From Planosporangium mesophilum (GTDB taxonomy: Bacteria > Actinomycetota > Actinomycetes > Mycobacteriales > Micromonosporaceae): a stretch of DNA of 64,000 nt. The stretch lies in assembly GCF_016863255.1 (NCBI RefSeq), contig NZ_BOON01000006.1:62001-126000 (forward strand). The letters run 5' to 3'. A model generated the notes under the pieces. It saw only the letters and a program-made list of their open reading frames with translations, ran no database searches and was not told the DNA's origin. Of the stretch, positions 43,656 to 53,531 are shown one piece after another. Position 1 is the first letter of the stretch; every line of letters starts with the position of its first letter. The position numbers and the translations under genes are program-made.

Positions 43656-44608
43656 TACACCACCCGTGCCCCGGCGACGGGGCCGTGAACCGGCTGCGCC
43701 GACCGGCAGGAGCCGCTGTCGACGAGTTCCTTGGCGAGGGCTTCGGCGTGTCGGGCGTCGGTGGCCAGGAACACACAGGTCGGCCCGGAGCCGGAGACGA
43801 TGCCGGCGAGCGCGCCGGCATCGTGGCCGGCGTCGAGCGTGCGGTGAAGCTCGGGGCGCAGCGACAGCGCGGCGTCCTGGAGGTCGTTGCCGAGCGCGGC
43901 GGCCAGTACCGCCGGGTCTCGCTGCCGGAGCGCGGCGAGCAGCGTGTCGGGGGCGCCCACCGAGGCCGGCGCGGCGCCGTCCCCGCGCAGGTGGTCGAGC
44001 TCGCGGTAGACCGTCGGGGTGGACAGGCCGACACCCGCGACCGCTACCACCCAGTGCCAGCTGTGCCCGCTGGCCAGGACCGGGCTGACCTGCTCGCCAC
44101 GGCCGGTACCGAGGGCGGTGCCACCGAGGACCAGGAACGGCACGTCCGAACCGATGTCGCGGGCCACCACCGCCAGCTCGTCGCGGCCCAGGTTGGTACC
44201 CCAGAGAGCGTCACAGGCCACCAGCGCGGCCGCGGCGTCGGCGCTGCCACCGGCCAGACCGGCCGCGACCGGGATCTGCTTGCGCAGATGTAGCCGGGCC
44301 AGCGGCTGCCGCCGCGTGTACCGGGCCAGCGCGCGGGCCGCGCGCAGGACAAGGTTGTCGTCGTCGAGGGTCAGCTCGCCGGCGCCCTCACCCTCCATGG
44401 TGAGCGTGAGCCGGTCGCCGCGGCGGGCCGACAGCTCGTCGTAGAGCGAGACGGCGTGGTAGACGGTCACCAGCTCGTGGTAGCCGTCGGGTCGGACCGG
44501 GCCGACATGCAGGTGGAGGTTGATCTTCGCGGGCACGCGGACCCGAACCGGCCCCGCTGAACCCAGCCTGGGCCGCTCGTACTCCTCCTCGTCGAGCGGT
44601 TCCGTCAC
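43655..44608 (-). CDS. ispE: 4-diphosphocytidyl-2-C-methyl-D-erythritol kinase
   Basis: About 317 residues from GTG 44608. GHMP kinase motifs: VRVPAKINLHLHVGPVRPDGYHELVTVY at the N-terminus, KQIPVAAGLAGGSADAAAALVAC (the Pro-X3-Gly-Leu-Gly/Ala-Ser-Ser-like ATP loop) and GIVSGSGPTCVFLA at the C-terminus. It phosphorylates CDP-ME in the non-mevalonate isoprenoid pathway, which also feeds undecaprenyl phosphate used by the glycan systems here. It follows rsmA by 10 bases, the conserved actinobacterial arrangement. Confidence 0.95.
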   Translation of the reverse strand: MTEPLDEEEYERPRLGSAGPVRVRVPAKINLHLHVGPVRPDGYHELVTVYHAVSLYDELSARRGDRLTLTMEGEGAGELTLDDDNLVLRAARALARYTRRQPLARLHLRKQIPVAAGLAGGSADAAAALVACDALWGTNLGRDELAVVARDIGSDVPFLVLGGTALGTGRGEQVSPVLASGHSWHWVVAVAGVGLSTPTVYRELDHLRGDGAAPASVGAPDTLLAALRQRDPAVLAAALGNDLQDAALSLRPELHRTLDAGHDAGALAGIVSGSGPTCVFLATDARHAEALAKELVDSGSCRSAQPVHGPVAGARVV

Positions 44609-44618
44609 GCCGCAAACC

Positions 44619-45503
44619 TTACCCGCGGCCTCGAGCACGACCGGCCCGGCCGCCCGGCACCGACCCTCCGCCCGCCGCGGCGATGGCGGCGAACTGCTCC
44701 ACCGACAGAGATTCACCGCGGGCGCCGGGGTCGACGCCGGCGGCGCGCAGCAGCCGCTCCGCCTCGTCGGGGCCGCCCGCCCAGCCGGCCAGCGCGCCCC
44801 GCAGGATCTTGCGCCGCTGCGCGAAGGCCGCGTCGACGACGGCGAAGACCTGGTCACGGTCCACCTCGGCCGGCGGCTCGCGACGGGTGAACGCCACCAG
44901 GCCGGAGTCGACATTGGGCACCGGCCAGAACACACCCGGCGGTACCCGGCCGGCCTGGCGGGCCTCGGCGTACCAGGCGAGCTTCACACTCGGTACCCCG
45001 TAGACCTTCGAACCCGGCCCGGCGGTGAGCCGGTCCGCGACCTCCTTCTGCACCATGACCAGGCCGTGGCGCAGGCCGGGCAGGGTCGCGAGCAGGTGCA
45101 GCACGACCGGTACGGCGACGTTGTAGGGCAGGTTCGCCACCAGCGCGGTGGGCGACTCGCCGAAGTCCTCCGGCTGCACCTTCATGGCGTCGCGGTTGAT
45201 GACGTGGAGCCGGTCGGCGTGCTCCGGATCGTGCTTGGCGACGGTCGCCGGCAGCGCCGCCGCGAGCGCCGGGTCGATCTCCACCGCGTGTACCCGCTCG
45301 ACCTCCGGCAGCAGGGCGAGCGTGAGCGAGCCCAGGCCGGGGCCGACCTCGACCACGACATCGGTCGGGGCGGGGTCGGCCGCGCGGACGATGCGCCGGA
45401 CCGTGTTGGCGTCGTGGACGAAGTTCTGCCCGAGCGTCTTGGTCGGGCGCACGCCCAGCCTCGTGGCCAGCTCGCGCACCTCGGCCGGTCCCAACAACGT
45501 CAT
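44619..45503 (-). CDS. rsmA: 16S rRNA dimethyladenosine transferase
   Basis: 294 residues. [18 protein letters not shown] is the KsgA N-terminal signature, [17 protein letters not shown] the SAM site, [10 protein letters not shown] the ribose-binding acidic loop, and [19 protein letters not shown] the catalytic NLPYN motif. The C-terminal helical domain is complete, with a short Gly/Arg-rich end. It dimethylates A1518/A1519 in helix 45 of 16S rRNA. Only 81 bases separate it from tatD; rpfB, often found in this gap, is missing. Confidence 0.95.
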   Translation of the reverse strand: MTLLGPAEVRELATRLGVRPTKTLGQNFVHDANTVRRIVRAADPAPTDVVVEVGPGLGSLTLALLPEVERVHAVEIDPALAAALPATVAKHDPEHADRLHVINRDAMKVQPEDFGESPTALVANLPYNVAVPVVLHLLATLPGLRHGLVMVQKEVADRLTAGPGSKVYGVPSVKLAWYAEARQAGRVPPGVFWPVPNVDSGLVAFTRREPPAEVDRDQVFAVVDAAFAQRRKILRGALAGWAGGPDEAERLLRAAGVDPGARGESLSVEQFAAIAAAGGGSVPGGRAGRARGRG

Positions 45504-45584
45504 CCCGACAGCTTGCCACTGTCATGATCGGGGAGAAATCTCCGGCCCCGTACCGGCGTGCGGCTCTTCCGGTGCACCACCTCG

Positions 45585-46466
45585 TCACCAGGGGCCGAAG
45601 ACCCTGTCCCCGGTCGCGGAGATCGCCGCGCACAGCTCGTCCAGGTCGGCGCCCTTGACCTCGGCCAGCGCCCGCACGGTCAGCGGGATCAGGTACGAAG
45701 CGTTCGGCCGTCCCCGGTACGGCGTGGGCGTCAGGAACGGCGCGTCGGTCTCCACCAGCAACTGGTCGGACGGCGTCACGGCGGCCGCCTCGCGCAGCGC
45801 CCCGGCGTTGCCGAACGTGACCGTGCCGGCGAAGCTCAGCACGTACCCCCGCCGCACGCACTCGGCCGCGAACTCCGCGTCGCCGGAGAAGCAGTGCAGC
45901 ACCACGGTGTCCGGAGCGCCCTCGGAGTCGAGGACCCGCAGCACGTCGGCGTGGGCGTCGCGGTCGTGGATGACCAGCGCCTTGCCGTACCGCTTGGCGA
46001 AGCCGATGTGGGCCCGGAAGCTCGCCTCCTGCGCGGCCCGGCCCTCCTCGCCGGTACGGAAGGTGTCCAGACCGGTCTCCCCGATGCCCCGTACCCGCTC
46101 CTCGGCGGCGAGCGCCTCGATCTCCCGCAGCGCGGCGTCCAGGTCGGGCACCCGCGGGGCGTCGTTGGGGTGCAGCGCCACGGTCGCGACGACCGCCGGG
46201 TACTTGCGGGCCACCTCGACGCCCCAGCGGGAGGAGTCGACGTCCACCCCGACCTGCACCAGGCGGTCGACACCGACTGCGCGGGCCATCGCGATCGCCG
46301 CCTCGACGCTGTCCGGGCCGTCGGTGCCGCCCTCGTTGAGCGTGATGTCGAGGTGGGTGTGGCTGTCGATCACGGGCGCGGGCAACGGCTCGGGCGGCGG
46401 CGGGAACTCGCCGGCCCGCTGGGCCGCCTTGGTCTTGCGACGCTCGCTCGGGGATTGGTTGCTCAC
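45585..46466 (-). CDS. TatD family metal-dependent hydrolase (DNase)
   Basis: About 293 residues from GTG 46466. The metal-dependent TIM-barrel motifs are PVIDSHTHLDI (HxH), ALHPNDAPRV, GIGETGLDTFRT (Glu), LVIHDRDAHADVL, VLHCFSGDAEFA and LVETDAPFLTP (Asp). The family includes 3'-5' exonucleases. ETGLD replaces the more common ETGLDY. It precedes rsmA and ispE on the minus strand in the conserved order. Confidence 0.92.
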   Translation of the reverse strand: MSNQSPSERRKTKAAQRAGEFPPPPEPLPAPVIDSHTHLDITLNEGGTDGPDSVEAAIAMARAVGVDRLVQVGVDVDSSRWGVEVARKYPAVVATVALHPNDAPRVPDLDAALREIEALAAEERVRGIGETGLDTFRTGEEGRAAQEASFRAHIGFAKRYGKALVIHDRDAHADVLRVLDSEGAPDTVVLHCFSGDAEFAAECVRRGYVLSFAGTVTFGNAGALREAAAVTPSDQLLVETDAPFLTPTPYRGRPNASYLIPLTVRALAEVKGADLDELCAAISATGDRVFGPW

Positions 46467-46563
46467 CGGGCCAGCATCACATACCGCCAATTCGCACTTT
46501 CGGTCCAGGGACTTCGCCCAGTTCGGCCAAGGAGCTGTTTACACGCAGTTCACGGGCCTCACC

Positions 46564-46569
46564 TAGGGT
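46564..46569 (+). promoter_or_regulatory. -10 box (TAGGGT) for a leaderless transcript
   Basis: TAGGGT fits the actinobacterial TAnnnT -10 consensus and ends 6 bases before GTG 46576, which has no ribosome site. TTTACA (46538-46543) is a reasonable -35 match but with a long 20-base spacer. Confidence 0.5.
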
Positions 46570-46575
46570 CATGCC

Positions 46576-47847
46576 GTGACAGTGGCGGGACGGACAGATG
46601 AACACTCTGCGTCGACGCACGCGCCACTACGCGTGCTCCATGAAGGCAACTGGTTCCCGGCCGACGAGGTGGCCAGGGGGGCGGCGTACGAGATGTTCGC
46701 CGACGAGCCCCGCCCCGGTTTCCTGCCCAATCCACGACCGGGCGCCCGACACCGGTACCGGCGCTTCGTCCACGTCACCGAGGTGCTGGCCGCGACCGGG
46801 TTCGGCGCCCGGCAGGCGGCCGTCGTCGCCACCGGCGAGCAGAAGCTCGCCGAACCGCTCGACCGGCCGTTACGCATGCCGGTCAGCCGCGCCCTGGACT
46901 GGGCCGGCCTGCACCGGCTCAGTCAGCAGCCGGCCGCCGCGAACTCGGCCGTGGCCGCGATCCGGCGCAGCGCCACGATCCGGAGCGGTAGCCGGATGGT
47001 CAAGGTCCTGTCGGCCCGCCAGCTCGTCGGCTACCTGCACGGCTGGCTGCCGAGCGGTTTCTGCTACCGCGAGTACGACGTCGCCCACCTGCGCACCCCC
47101 GCCGAGCTGGGCGTACTGCTCGGTGACGGCAGCGAACCGGACGAGGTGGCGTTCGTGCTGCGCTGGCGCGCGGTCGACCCGTGCGACTACTCCGTACCGC
47201 TGGTCGACGCCTACGCCGGCCTGGTGTCGATCCCGCCGCGGGACCGGCTGGGGCCGCCGGTCATCGGCAGCGGGTTCGCCCCCGCCAGCCGCCACCTCAT
47301 CCCGGAGTTCGTCACCGCCGACCTGGCCGACCTGCCGCTGACCGCCAACGCGTCCCTGGCCGCCTTCACGCCGGACGGCACCGAGGTGACCCTCTACACC
47401 TACCTGGCCGAGCAGCGCGGCTGGACCCGCATGTGGGGCCCGCAGTGGCGTGACCTGCTGCTGAAGCTGGCCGACGCGTTCCCCGGCGACCAGGAGTACT
47501 TCCCGGTGCCGCCGGCGCCGACCCGCTTCGTGGGCCGCTTCCGGGACGGCCACTACGACGCGATCGCCGACCCGCCGGGCGAGTTCCGGCTCGCGGCGAA
47601 GACCCGCGCCGCCCGCCTCCCGGTCGAGTCCATCGCCCGGCGTACCGGGTACGCCCGCTGGCGGGACGCGCTCTGCACGATCGTGCGCAGCGAGGGCGGC
47701 TGGGTACGGGTACGGCCCTGCCGGCCCTGCCCGGAGACGGTCGCGCGGCTGGGCGCCCAGTGCATCGAGCGGGGCGTGTTCGAGACCTGGGCACCGACGT
47801 CCGAGCTCGTGGACGCCCGCGAGATCGACATCGAGTACCCGCTTTGA
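46576..47847 (+). CDS. Hypothetical protein, conserved-looking
   Basis: 423 residues, not recognised. Soluble, with mixed alpha/beta composition and many aromatic residues. Landmarks are VLHEGNWFPADEVARGAAYEMF near the N-terminus, RMVKVLSARQLVGYLHGWLPSGFCYRE near 140-165, LTANASLAAFTPDGTEVTLYTYLAEQRGW near 255-285 and a Cys pair in VRPCRPCPE near the C-terminus. No signal peptide or membrane span. It stands alone between tatD and metG, on the opposite strand, with a candidate leaderless promoter and a terminator hairpin after it, so it is probably a monocistronic gene. Confidence 0.65.
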   Translation: MTVAGRTDEHSASTHAPLRVLHEGNWFPADEVARGAAYEMFADEPRPGFLPNPRPGARHRYRRFVHVTEVLAATGFGARQAAVVATGEQKLAEPLDRPLRMPVSRALDWAGLHRLSQQPAAANSAVAAIRRSATIRSGSRMVKVLSARQLVGYLHGWLPSGFCYREYDVAHLRTPAELGVLLGDGSEPDEVAFVLRWRAVDPCDYSVPLVDAYAGLVSIPPRDRLGPPVIGSGFAPASRHLIPEFVTADLADLPLTANASLAAFTPDGTEVTLYTYLAEQRGWTRMWGPQWRDLLLKLADAFPGDQEYFPVPPAPTRFVGRFRDGHYDAIADPPGEFRLAAKTRAARLPVESIARRTGYARWRDALCTIVRSEGGWVRVRPCRPCPETVARLGAQCIERGVFETWAPTSELVDAREIDIEYPL

Positions 47848-47857
47848 TCTCCGCGAT

Positions 47858-47899
47858 CTCGGACAGTTGGCGGGCCTATAGGTCCGCCAACTGTCCGAG
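47858..47899. terminator. Bidirectional 16-bp hairpin between the hypothetical gene and metG
   Basis: CTCGGACAGTTGGCGG (47858-47873) and CCGCCAACTGTCCGAG (47884-47899) are perfectly inverted around 10 bases. It lies 10 bases after the rightward gene stop and 16 before the leftward metG stop. There are no T tracts. It should serve both convergent transcripts. Confidence 0.75.
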
Positions 47900-47915
47900 A
47901 GCTACGAAACGGCCG

Positions 47916-49694
47916 TCACGACTCGAGGCGAGCCAGCTCCTCCTCGACGATCGAGGGGTCGAGCTTGCGGAACACCGGGGTGGGCGGCGCGAGCGGCCGG
48001 CCGGCCGGCAGTTCGGTCGGCTCCCAGCGGGTACCGACCGTGTAGTCGCCGGTCAGGATGGGGTACTCGGGGCCGCCGTCGAGATCTCCGACCTCGACGA
48101 TCTCGGGCATCGGCGCGTGCACACCGGTACCGCCGAGCAGCTCGTGGATGCGCTGCGCGGCGTGCGGCAGGAACGGGGTCAGCAGCGTGTTGAGGTCGCT
48201 GACGGCCTGCAGCGTCACGTACAGGATCGTGCCCATCCGCTCTTTGTCTTCCTTGAGCTTCCAGGGCGCCGACTCCGACATGTACTTGTTGGCCTCGCCC
48301 ACCAGGCGCATGGCCTCGCTGATCGCGGCCTTCTGCCGGTGCTTGGCGATCAGCGCGCCGACGGACTCGAACCCGGCGCGGACGGTCGCGAGCAGCGCCT
48401 CGTCGGCCTCGGTCAACGGGCCCGGGGTCGGTATCGCCCCGAAGTTCTTCGCCGCCATCGAGATCGACCGGTTGACCAGGTTGCCCCAGCCGGCGACCAG
48501 CTCGTCGTTGTTGCGGCGCAGGAACTCCGACCAGGTGAAGTCCGTGTCGTTCGACTCCGGGCCGGCGACGGCGATGAAGTACCGCAGCGCGTCGGCGTCG
48601 TAGCGCTCCAGGAAGTCGCGTACGTAGATCACCACGCGCCGCGAGGAGGAGAACTTGCGGCCCTCCATCGTCAGGTACTCGCTGGAGACGACCTCGGTCG
48701 GCAGCTCGAGCCGGCCGAACTTGCCGGGCTTGCCGTCCCGGGAACCCTCGCCGTCGTACCCGAGCAGGATCGCCGGCCAGATCACCGAGTGGAAGACGAT
48801 GTTGTCCTTACCCATGAAGTAGTAGCTGCGCGCATCGGGGTCCTGCCACCACTTGCGCCAGGCCTCCGGGTCCCCGGAGCGGCGGGCCCACTCGATGGAC
48901 GCCGACAGGTAGCCGATCACCGCGTCGAACCATACGTAGATCCGCTTGTCGTTGCGGTCCCGCCAGTCTTCGAGCGGAACCGGCACGCCCCACTCCAGGT
49001 CTCGGGTGATCGCGCGCGGGTGGAGGTCCTCGATCAGGTTCCGTGAGAAGCGCAGGACGTTCGGGCGCCACTCGTCCCGGCTGTCCAGCCACTTGTTCAG
49101 CGCCTCGGCGAGCGCGGGCAGGTCGAGGAAGAAGTGCTCGGTCTCCACGAACTCCGGCGTCTCGCCATTGATCTTGGAACGCGGGTTGATCAGCTGCTCG
49201 GGGTCGAGCTGGTTGCCGCAGTTGTCGCACTGGTCACCGCGCGCGCTGTCGTACCCGCAGATCGGGCACGTGCCCTCGATGTACCGGTCGGGCAGGGTGC
49301 GGCCGGTGGACGGCGATCTCGCGCCGAGCGTGGTCTTCGCAACGATGTACCCGTTGCGGTACAGGGTCTCGAACATCTCCTGTACGACCGCGTAGTGGTT
49401 GCGGGTCGTGGTCCGGGTGAACAGGTCGTACGACAGTCCCAGGCCGTGGAGGTCCTCCACGATCACCCGGTTGTACCGGTCGACCAGTTCCCGGGGGGTC
49501 ACCCCCTCGGCGTCGGCCTGCACCTGGATCGGGGTGCCGTGCTCGTCCGTACCCGACACCATGAGCACGTCGTGCCCCGCCATACGCATGTACCGGCTGA
49601 AGACGTCGGAGGGCACCCCGAAGCCGGAGACATGGCCGATGTGGCGCGGACCGTTGGCGTACGGCCATGCGACGGCCGTCAGAACGTGACTCAT
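47916..49694 (-). CDS. metG: Methionine-tRNA ligase
   Basis: 592 residues. [28 protein letters not shown] contains the HIGH motif. A zinc-knuckle [18 protein letters not shown] follows near residue 145, [15 protein letters not shown] lies in the core and EGRKFSSSR is the KMSKS equivalent (KFSSS, with Met and Lys replaced as in several MetG1-type enzymes). The anticodon-binding helical domain ends without a tRNA-binding EMAP domain. Start ATG 49694. It charges both initiator and elongator tRNA-Met. Confidence 0.95.
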   Translation of the reverse strand: MSHVLTAVAWPYANGPRHIGHVSGFGVPSDVFSRYMRMAGHDVLMVSGTDEHGTPIQVQADAEGVTPRELVDRYNRVIVEDLHGLGLSYDLFTRTTTRNHYAVVQEMFETLYRNGYIVAKTTLGARSPSTGRTLPDRYIEGTCPICGYDSARGDQCDNCGNQLDPEQLINPRSKINGETPEFVETEHFFLDLPALAEALNKWLDSRDEWRPNVLRFSRNLIEDLHPRAITRDLEWGVPVPLEDWRDRNDKRIYVWFDAVIGYLSASIEWARRSGDPEAWRKWWQDPDARSYYFMGKDNIVFHSVIWPAILLGYDGEGSRDGKPGKFGRLELPTEVVSSEYLTMEGRKFSSSRRVVIYVRDFLERYDADALRYFIAVAGPESNDTDFTWSEFLRRNNDELVAGWGNLVNRSISMAAKNFGAIPTPGPLTEADEALLATVRAGFESVGALIAKHRQKAAISEAMRLVGEANKYMSESAPWKLKEDKERMGTILYVTLQAVSDLNTLLTPFLPHAAQRIHELLGGTGVHAPMPEIVEVGDLDGGPEYPILTGDYTVGTRWEPTELPAGRPLAPPTPVFRKLDPSIVEEELARLES

Positions 49695-49797
49695 GGCGTT
49701 CAAGCGTAGTGACTCCTGCCCCGACCGCATGAACCGGCACTTTCCCACGCCGACACGCGGCCCCGGTTGCATCGACCTGGCGCCTTGGCAGTGTGCA

Positions 49798-50991
49798 ATG
49801 AAGGTTGTGACTGATCCTGCGCCGAACGCGACACCACGGCCGCTGTCCGAACCGGAGCCCGCCGCCGGGCCGGAGGCTCGACCGGAGTCGGCGGCGTCGA
49901 CCGGCGGCCGCCCGTGGCCCGCACCCAGCCCCAACAGCGAGTGGTGGCTCGGCGAGAACGATCCCGACTCGGAGGACCGGTCCGACGCCGACGAGGACAC
50001 CCAGCCGATCCCGGCGACCGCTGCCGCCAGGCCCGGCAGGCACGCTGCCGGGCCGGCACAGCCCACCGTCACGTACTCCCGGCCGGACTCGAAGGCCGGG
50101 GAGCCGTTGCGCGCGGACAAGGAGCCCTCTCCCACGGCCGAGGCACGGGCCCGGAAGCCGGTCGCGGAGCCGGCCACGCGGGCCACGGACGGCCCGGAGG
50201 CGCCGGAGGCTTCCCGGACGACCACCGAACCGGCCACGGACGCTGCGGAGGTCGGCGAGTCGGGGTTCCCCCTCTGGCCGGACAGCGAGGCCAGGACCGA
50301 ACCGGCCGCGGAGCGACCGGCGAGCGACCAAACGGAGCCGGACCAGGCCGCCGCCGGAAGGCCGTCGCCCCGCAAGCCCCGGGCGGACGCGGCGGACACC
50401 CCCGGTACCGAGTGGCAGGCGTCGCAGATCCGGATGATGCGGGGCGGCCGACCGACGACGGTCAAGCAGGCGATCCAGCGGCCGCCGAGGCGGGTCACGA
50501 GAAAGTCACGTCCACCGGCGCTCGGCCTCAGCGCGCTACTGCTGTTCGGGCTGCTGGCCGGGTTCTTCGGCTGGGTCAGCGCGGATCCGTTCTGGATGGC
50601 GGTCGGCCACGCCCAGCGCGGTACGGCGACCGTCACCACGTGCGCCGGGCAGGGGCTCCAGGCGCGCTGCGTCGGCACCTTCCAGACCGCGGGCTTCTCG
50701 CGGGAGCGGGTCGCGGTGAGCGCCCTGTCCCACGACGAGCAGCGCCCAGGCGTGAAGGTACCGGCACGGATGGTCTCGTCCCAGGGACGCATCGCGTACA
50801 CCGGCCAGCCCTCCTCGCTGCACCTGCGCTGGATCCTGGGCATCGCGCTGGTACTGCTGTGCGGCCTCGGCATCGCCTGGGCGACCGGAGCCGGACGGCT
50901 GGAGACCCGGCGGGCCCGGCTCGCGGTGTACTCCGCGAGCGTCGGCGGCCCGCTGCTGCTCGCCCTCGGCGTGGTCGCCGCCGCCTGGTAA
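49798..50991 (+). CDS. Hypothetical membrane protein with long disordered N-terminus
   Basis: 397 residues from ATG 49798 (GTG 49807 also possible). The first about 230 residues are disordered and rich in Pro, Ala, Glu and Asp. A first membrane span ([20 protein letters not shown]) is followed by an extracytoplasmic loop of about 75 residues with two cysteines ([14 protein letters not shown]), then two more spans ([36 protein letters not shown]). Not recognised. It is divergent from metG and convergent with rsmI. Confidence 0.65.
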   Translation: MKVVTDPAPNATPRPLSEPEPAAGPEARPESAASTGGRPWPAPSPNSEWWLGENDPDSEDRSDADEDTQPIPATAAARPGRHAAGPAQPTVTYSRPDSKAGEPLRADKEPSPTAEARARKPVAEPATRATDGPEAPEASRTTTEPATDAAEVGESGFPLWPDSEARTEPAAERPASDQTEPDQAAAGRPSPRKPRADAADTPGTEWQASQIRMMRGGRPTTVKQAIQRPPRRVTRKSRPPALGLSALLLFGLLAGFFGWVSADPFWMAVGHAQRGTATVTTCAGQGLQARCVGTFQTAGFSRERVAVSALSHDEQRPGVKVPARMVSSQGRIAYTGQPSSLHLRWILGIALVLLCGLGIAWATGAGRLETRRARLAVYSASVGGPLLLALGVVAAAW

Positions 50992-51046
50992 CCGGTGGCA
51001 CAGCCCGGCGGCCGACCTGACCGGTGGGTCGCCCGCGCTTTGCACG

Positions 51047-51889
51047 TCAGGGCTGTTCGCGAGGGGCGTGGACGGCGTTGTACACCTCCCGCTTGGGTAC
51101 CCCGCGCTCGGCCGCGACCGCGGCGATGGCGGCCTTCCGGGGCCTACCGGTCGCTTCGAGATCGGCCACCTCGACGGCCAACTCCGCCGGGGTCAGGCGT
51201 TCGGCGGGCCGCTCCGGCGTCCCCGCGACGACGAGCGTGATCTCGCCGCGCGGCGGGTCCTCGGCGGCCGACGCCGCGAGCTCGCCGAGCGTGGCGCGGC
51301 GGACCTCCTCGTACGTCTTCGTCAGCTCGCGGCACAGCGCCGCCGGGCGGTCGGGGCCGAACGCGGCGGCGAGATCGGTCAGGGTGGCCGCGACCCGGTG
51401 CGGAGCCTCGAAGAGGACCATCGTGCGCGGCTCGCCGGCCATCCGGGCCAGGTAGGCCCGCCGCTCGCTCGGCTTGCGGGGCGGGAAGCCCTCGAAGCAG
51501 AACCGGTCGGACGGCAGGCCGGACAGCGCCAGCGCGGTGGTCACGGCGCTCGGACCGGGCGCCGAGGTGACCGGCACCCCGGCGTCGAGCGCCGCGCGTA
51601 CCAGCCGGAAGCCGGGGTCGGACACACTGGGCATGCCGCCGTCGGTGATCAAGGCGACCGTCGCACCGCTGGTGAGCGCGTCGACCAGTTCGGGCGTACG
51701 TCGCTGCTCGTTGCCTTCGAAGTACGAGATGATCCGGCCGGCCACGGTGACGTCGAGCTCCCGGGCCAGCCGGGTCAGCCGTCGGGTGTCCTCGGCGGCG
51801 ACGATGTCTGCGGTGGCCAGCACGTCACGCAGCCGCGTGGAGGCGTCACCGACGTTCCCGAGCGGCGCGCCGAGAAGGATGAGAGCCAC
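51047..51889 (-). CDS. rsmI: 16S rRNA (cytidine(1402)-2'-O)-methyltransferase
   Basis: 280 residues from GTG 51889 (AAAGGAG ribosome site). The tetrapyrrole-methylase fold shows [56 protein letters not shown] and [31 protein letters not shown], all RsmI signatures. The canonical TPIGN is APLGN here. It methylates C1402 of 16S rRNA in the decoding centre. It is divergent from the mannosyltransferase gene, as in mycobacteria. Confidence 0.93.
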   Translation of the reverse strand: MALILLGAPLGNVGDASTRLRDVLATADIVAAEDTRRLTRLARELDVTVAGRIISYFEGNEQRRTPELVDALTSGATVALITDGGMPSVSDPGFRLVRAALDAGVPVTSAPGPSAVTTALALSGLPSDRFCFEGFPPRKPSERRAYLARMAGEPRTMVLFEAPHRVAATLTDLAAAFGPDRPAALCRELTKTYEEVRRATLGELAASAAEDPPRGEITLVVAGTPERPAERLTPAELAVEVADLEATGRPRKAAIAAVAAERGVPKREVYNAVHAPREQP

Positions 51890-51916
51890 TCGGCGTCTCC
51901 TTTGTCGTGATCGGGG

Positions 51917-51946
51917 TGCACATGCGTCGCAAAGGCAGCCTACGAT
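51917..51946 (+). promoter_or_regulatory. Promoter for a leaderless mannosyltransferase transcript
   Basis: TGCACA (51917-51922), an 18-base spacer and TACGAT (51941-51946) form a good actinobacterial promoter. The -10 box ends 6 bases before GTG 51953, and no ribosome site is present, so transcription likely starts at the GTG. Confidence 0.55.
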
Positions 51947-51952
51947 CGCCGG

Positions 51953-53527
51953 GTGAGCTGGCGTGCAGGGGCCGACGACGGATCGACCGGCAGGGTGTTG
52001 ACGATGGAGCCACCCGTACCGAGGGACGCCGTCGCCGGGGTGCCGGAGTCGGTGCGCCGGCGCCTGCTCCCCCGGGTCGGCTCCGACCTGAACTCCTGGC
52101 TGGCCACGGCCGTGGTCGTACTGATCGCGGCGGTCCTGCGCCTGGTCGGCCTCGCCCATCCGCCCGGCAAGATCTTCGACGAGACGTACTACGCCACCGA
52201 GGGCCAGGAGCTGTTCGACCACGGGGTCGAGTGGCGGCCCGAGAACAACGCCGGCGACTTCGTGGTCCATCCGCCGCTCGGAAAGTGGATCATCGGCGCC
52301 GGCGAGTGGCTGTTCGGGCGCGACGAGTTCGGCTGGCGGATCGCAGCGGCCGTGTTCGGTACCCTCTCGGTCCTGATTCTGATCCGGGTCGCCCGGCGGC
52401 TGTTCGGCTCCACGGTCCTCGGCTGCGCCGCGGGCCTGCTGCTGGCCCTCGACGGGATGCACTTCGTACTGTCCCGGTCGGCGCTGCTCGACATCTTCCT
52501 GATGACGTTCATCCTGGCCGGGTTCGCCTGTCTGGTCCTGGACCGCGATCAGCGGCGGGCCAGGTGGCTCGCCGCGCTGGAGGGCGGGCTGGACCCCACC
52601 CAGGGGCGCCCGCGCCTGGGGGTGCCCTGGTGGCGCCTGGCGGCCGCCGTGATGATCGGCTGCGCCGCCTCGGTCAAGTGGAGCGCGCTCTGGCACTTCC
52701 TGCTGTTCATCGTCCTGATCGTCATCTGGGAGGTCGGTGCCCGCCGGGCCGCCGGCAGCCGGCACCCCTGGCGGGACACGTTCCTCGACGAAGCGGGGTG
52801 GATGGTGGCGTTCGGCGCCATCGCCGTGGCCGTCTACCTCGCGTCCTGGACCGGCTGGTTCGTCACCGACACCGGCTGGGCCCGCCATCACCTCGCCAAC
52901 GACCTGCACCAGCGCGAACTGCCGGTGATCGGCGCCCTGCAGAACCTGTGGGAGTACCACCGGCAGGCGCTGCACTTCCACACCGGGCTGCACGACACCC
53001 ACCGGTACCAGTCCTGGCCCTGGCAGTGGCTGCTGCTGGGCCGGCCGGTCGCGTTCTCCTACAGCCAGGACGGCGGGTGCGGCGCCGCGTCCTGCTCGGC
53101 GGAGGTGCTGCTGCTCGGTACGCCGGTGCTGTGGTGGGCGTTCCTGCCCGCGCTGGCCGGGCTGGCCTGGTTCGGGATCAGCCGCCGCGACTGGCGAGCC
53201 CTGGCGATCGGGCTCGCCGCCGCGGCCGGCATCCTGCCGTGGTTCTGGTACGAGATCCAGAACCGCACCATGTTCTACTTCTACGCCCTGCCGTCGCTGC
53301 CGTTCCTGATCCTCGCTGTGGTGTACGTGCTCGGCGCGATCATCGGACCGGCGCCCGGGCCCGGGGAGCCGCTGCCCGACCGCCGGCTGTTCGGCACGAT
53401 CTTCGCCGGGGTGTTCGTGGGGCTGGTGGCGCTGTGCTTCGCGTACTTCTACCCGATCTACGTCGGGAAGGCCATCACGTACGCGGAGTGGAGCGCCCGG
53501 ATGTGGCTCGGCGGCCGCTGGATCTAG
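51953..53527 (+). CDS. Dolichyl/polyprenyl-phosphate-mannose protein mannosyltransferase (PMT family, GT39)
   Basis: 524 residues with about 10-11 membrane spans. The catalytic Asp-Glu pair is in the first extracytoplasmic loop (GKIFDETYYATEGQEL), followed by FVVHPPLGKWIIGAGEWLFG, RIAAAVFGTLSVLILIRVARRLFGS and MHFVLSRSALLDIFL, as in Pmt1 and mycobacterial Rv1002c. ASVKWSALWHFLLF and a conserved WYEIQNRTMFYFYALPSLPFL come later. It O-mannosylates secreted proteins during Sec export. Both surface proteins at 32-34 kb and the GDPD lipoprotein have Thr/Pro/Ala-rich stretches that could be targets (inference). Confidence 0.92.
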   Translation: MSWRAGADDGSTGRVLTMEPPVPRDAVAGVPESVRRRLLPRVGSDLNSWLATAVVVLIAAVLRLVGLAHPPGKIFDETYYATEGQELFDHGVEWRPENNAGDFVVHPPLGKWIIGAGEWLFGRDEFGWRIAAAVFGTLSVLILIRVARRLFGSTVLGCAAGLLLALDGMHFVLSRSALLDIFLMTFILAGFACLVLDRDQRRARWLAALEGGLDPTQGRPRLGVPWWRLAAAVMIGCAASVKWSALWHFLLFIVLIVIWEVGARRAAGSRHPWRDTFLDEAGWMVAFGAIAVAVYLASWTGWFVTDTGWARHHLANDLHQRELPVIGALQNLWEYHRQALHFHTGLHDTHRYQSWPWQWLLLGRPVAFSYSQDGGCGAASCSAEVLLLGTPVLWWAFLPALAGLAWFGISRRDWRALAIGLAAAAGILPWFWYEIQNRTMFYFYALPSLPFLILAVVYVLGAIIGPAPGPGEPLPDRRLFGTIFAGVFVGLVALCFAYFYPIYVGKAITYAEWSARMWLGGRWI

Positions 53528-53531
53528 ATCG

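Noticed and set aside
41967-43688. Plus-strand frame of 573 codons opposite the ABC-F gene
   Set aside because: Mirror frame of ABC repeats; no recognisable domain.
45504-45584. Possible rpfB or fragment between rsmA and tatD
   Set aside because: Only 81 bases, no frame; the gene is simply absent.
49695-50873. Upstream extension of metG to 50873
   Set aside because: Sequence before ATG 49694 is antisense to the membrane protein gene; MetG starts canonically with [14 protein letters not shown].
51890-53002. Upstream extension of rsmI
   Set aside because: Antisense to PMT; GTG 51889 has an excellent ribosome site and starts the RsmI domain.
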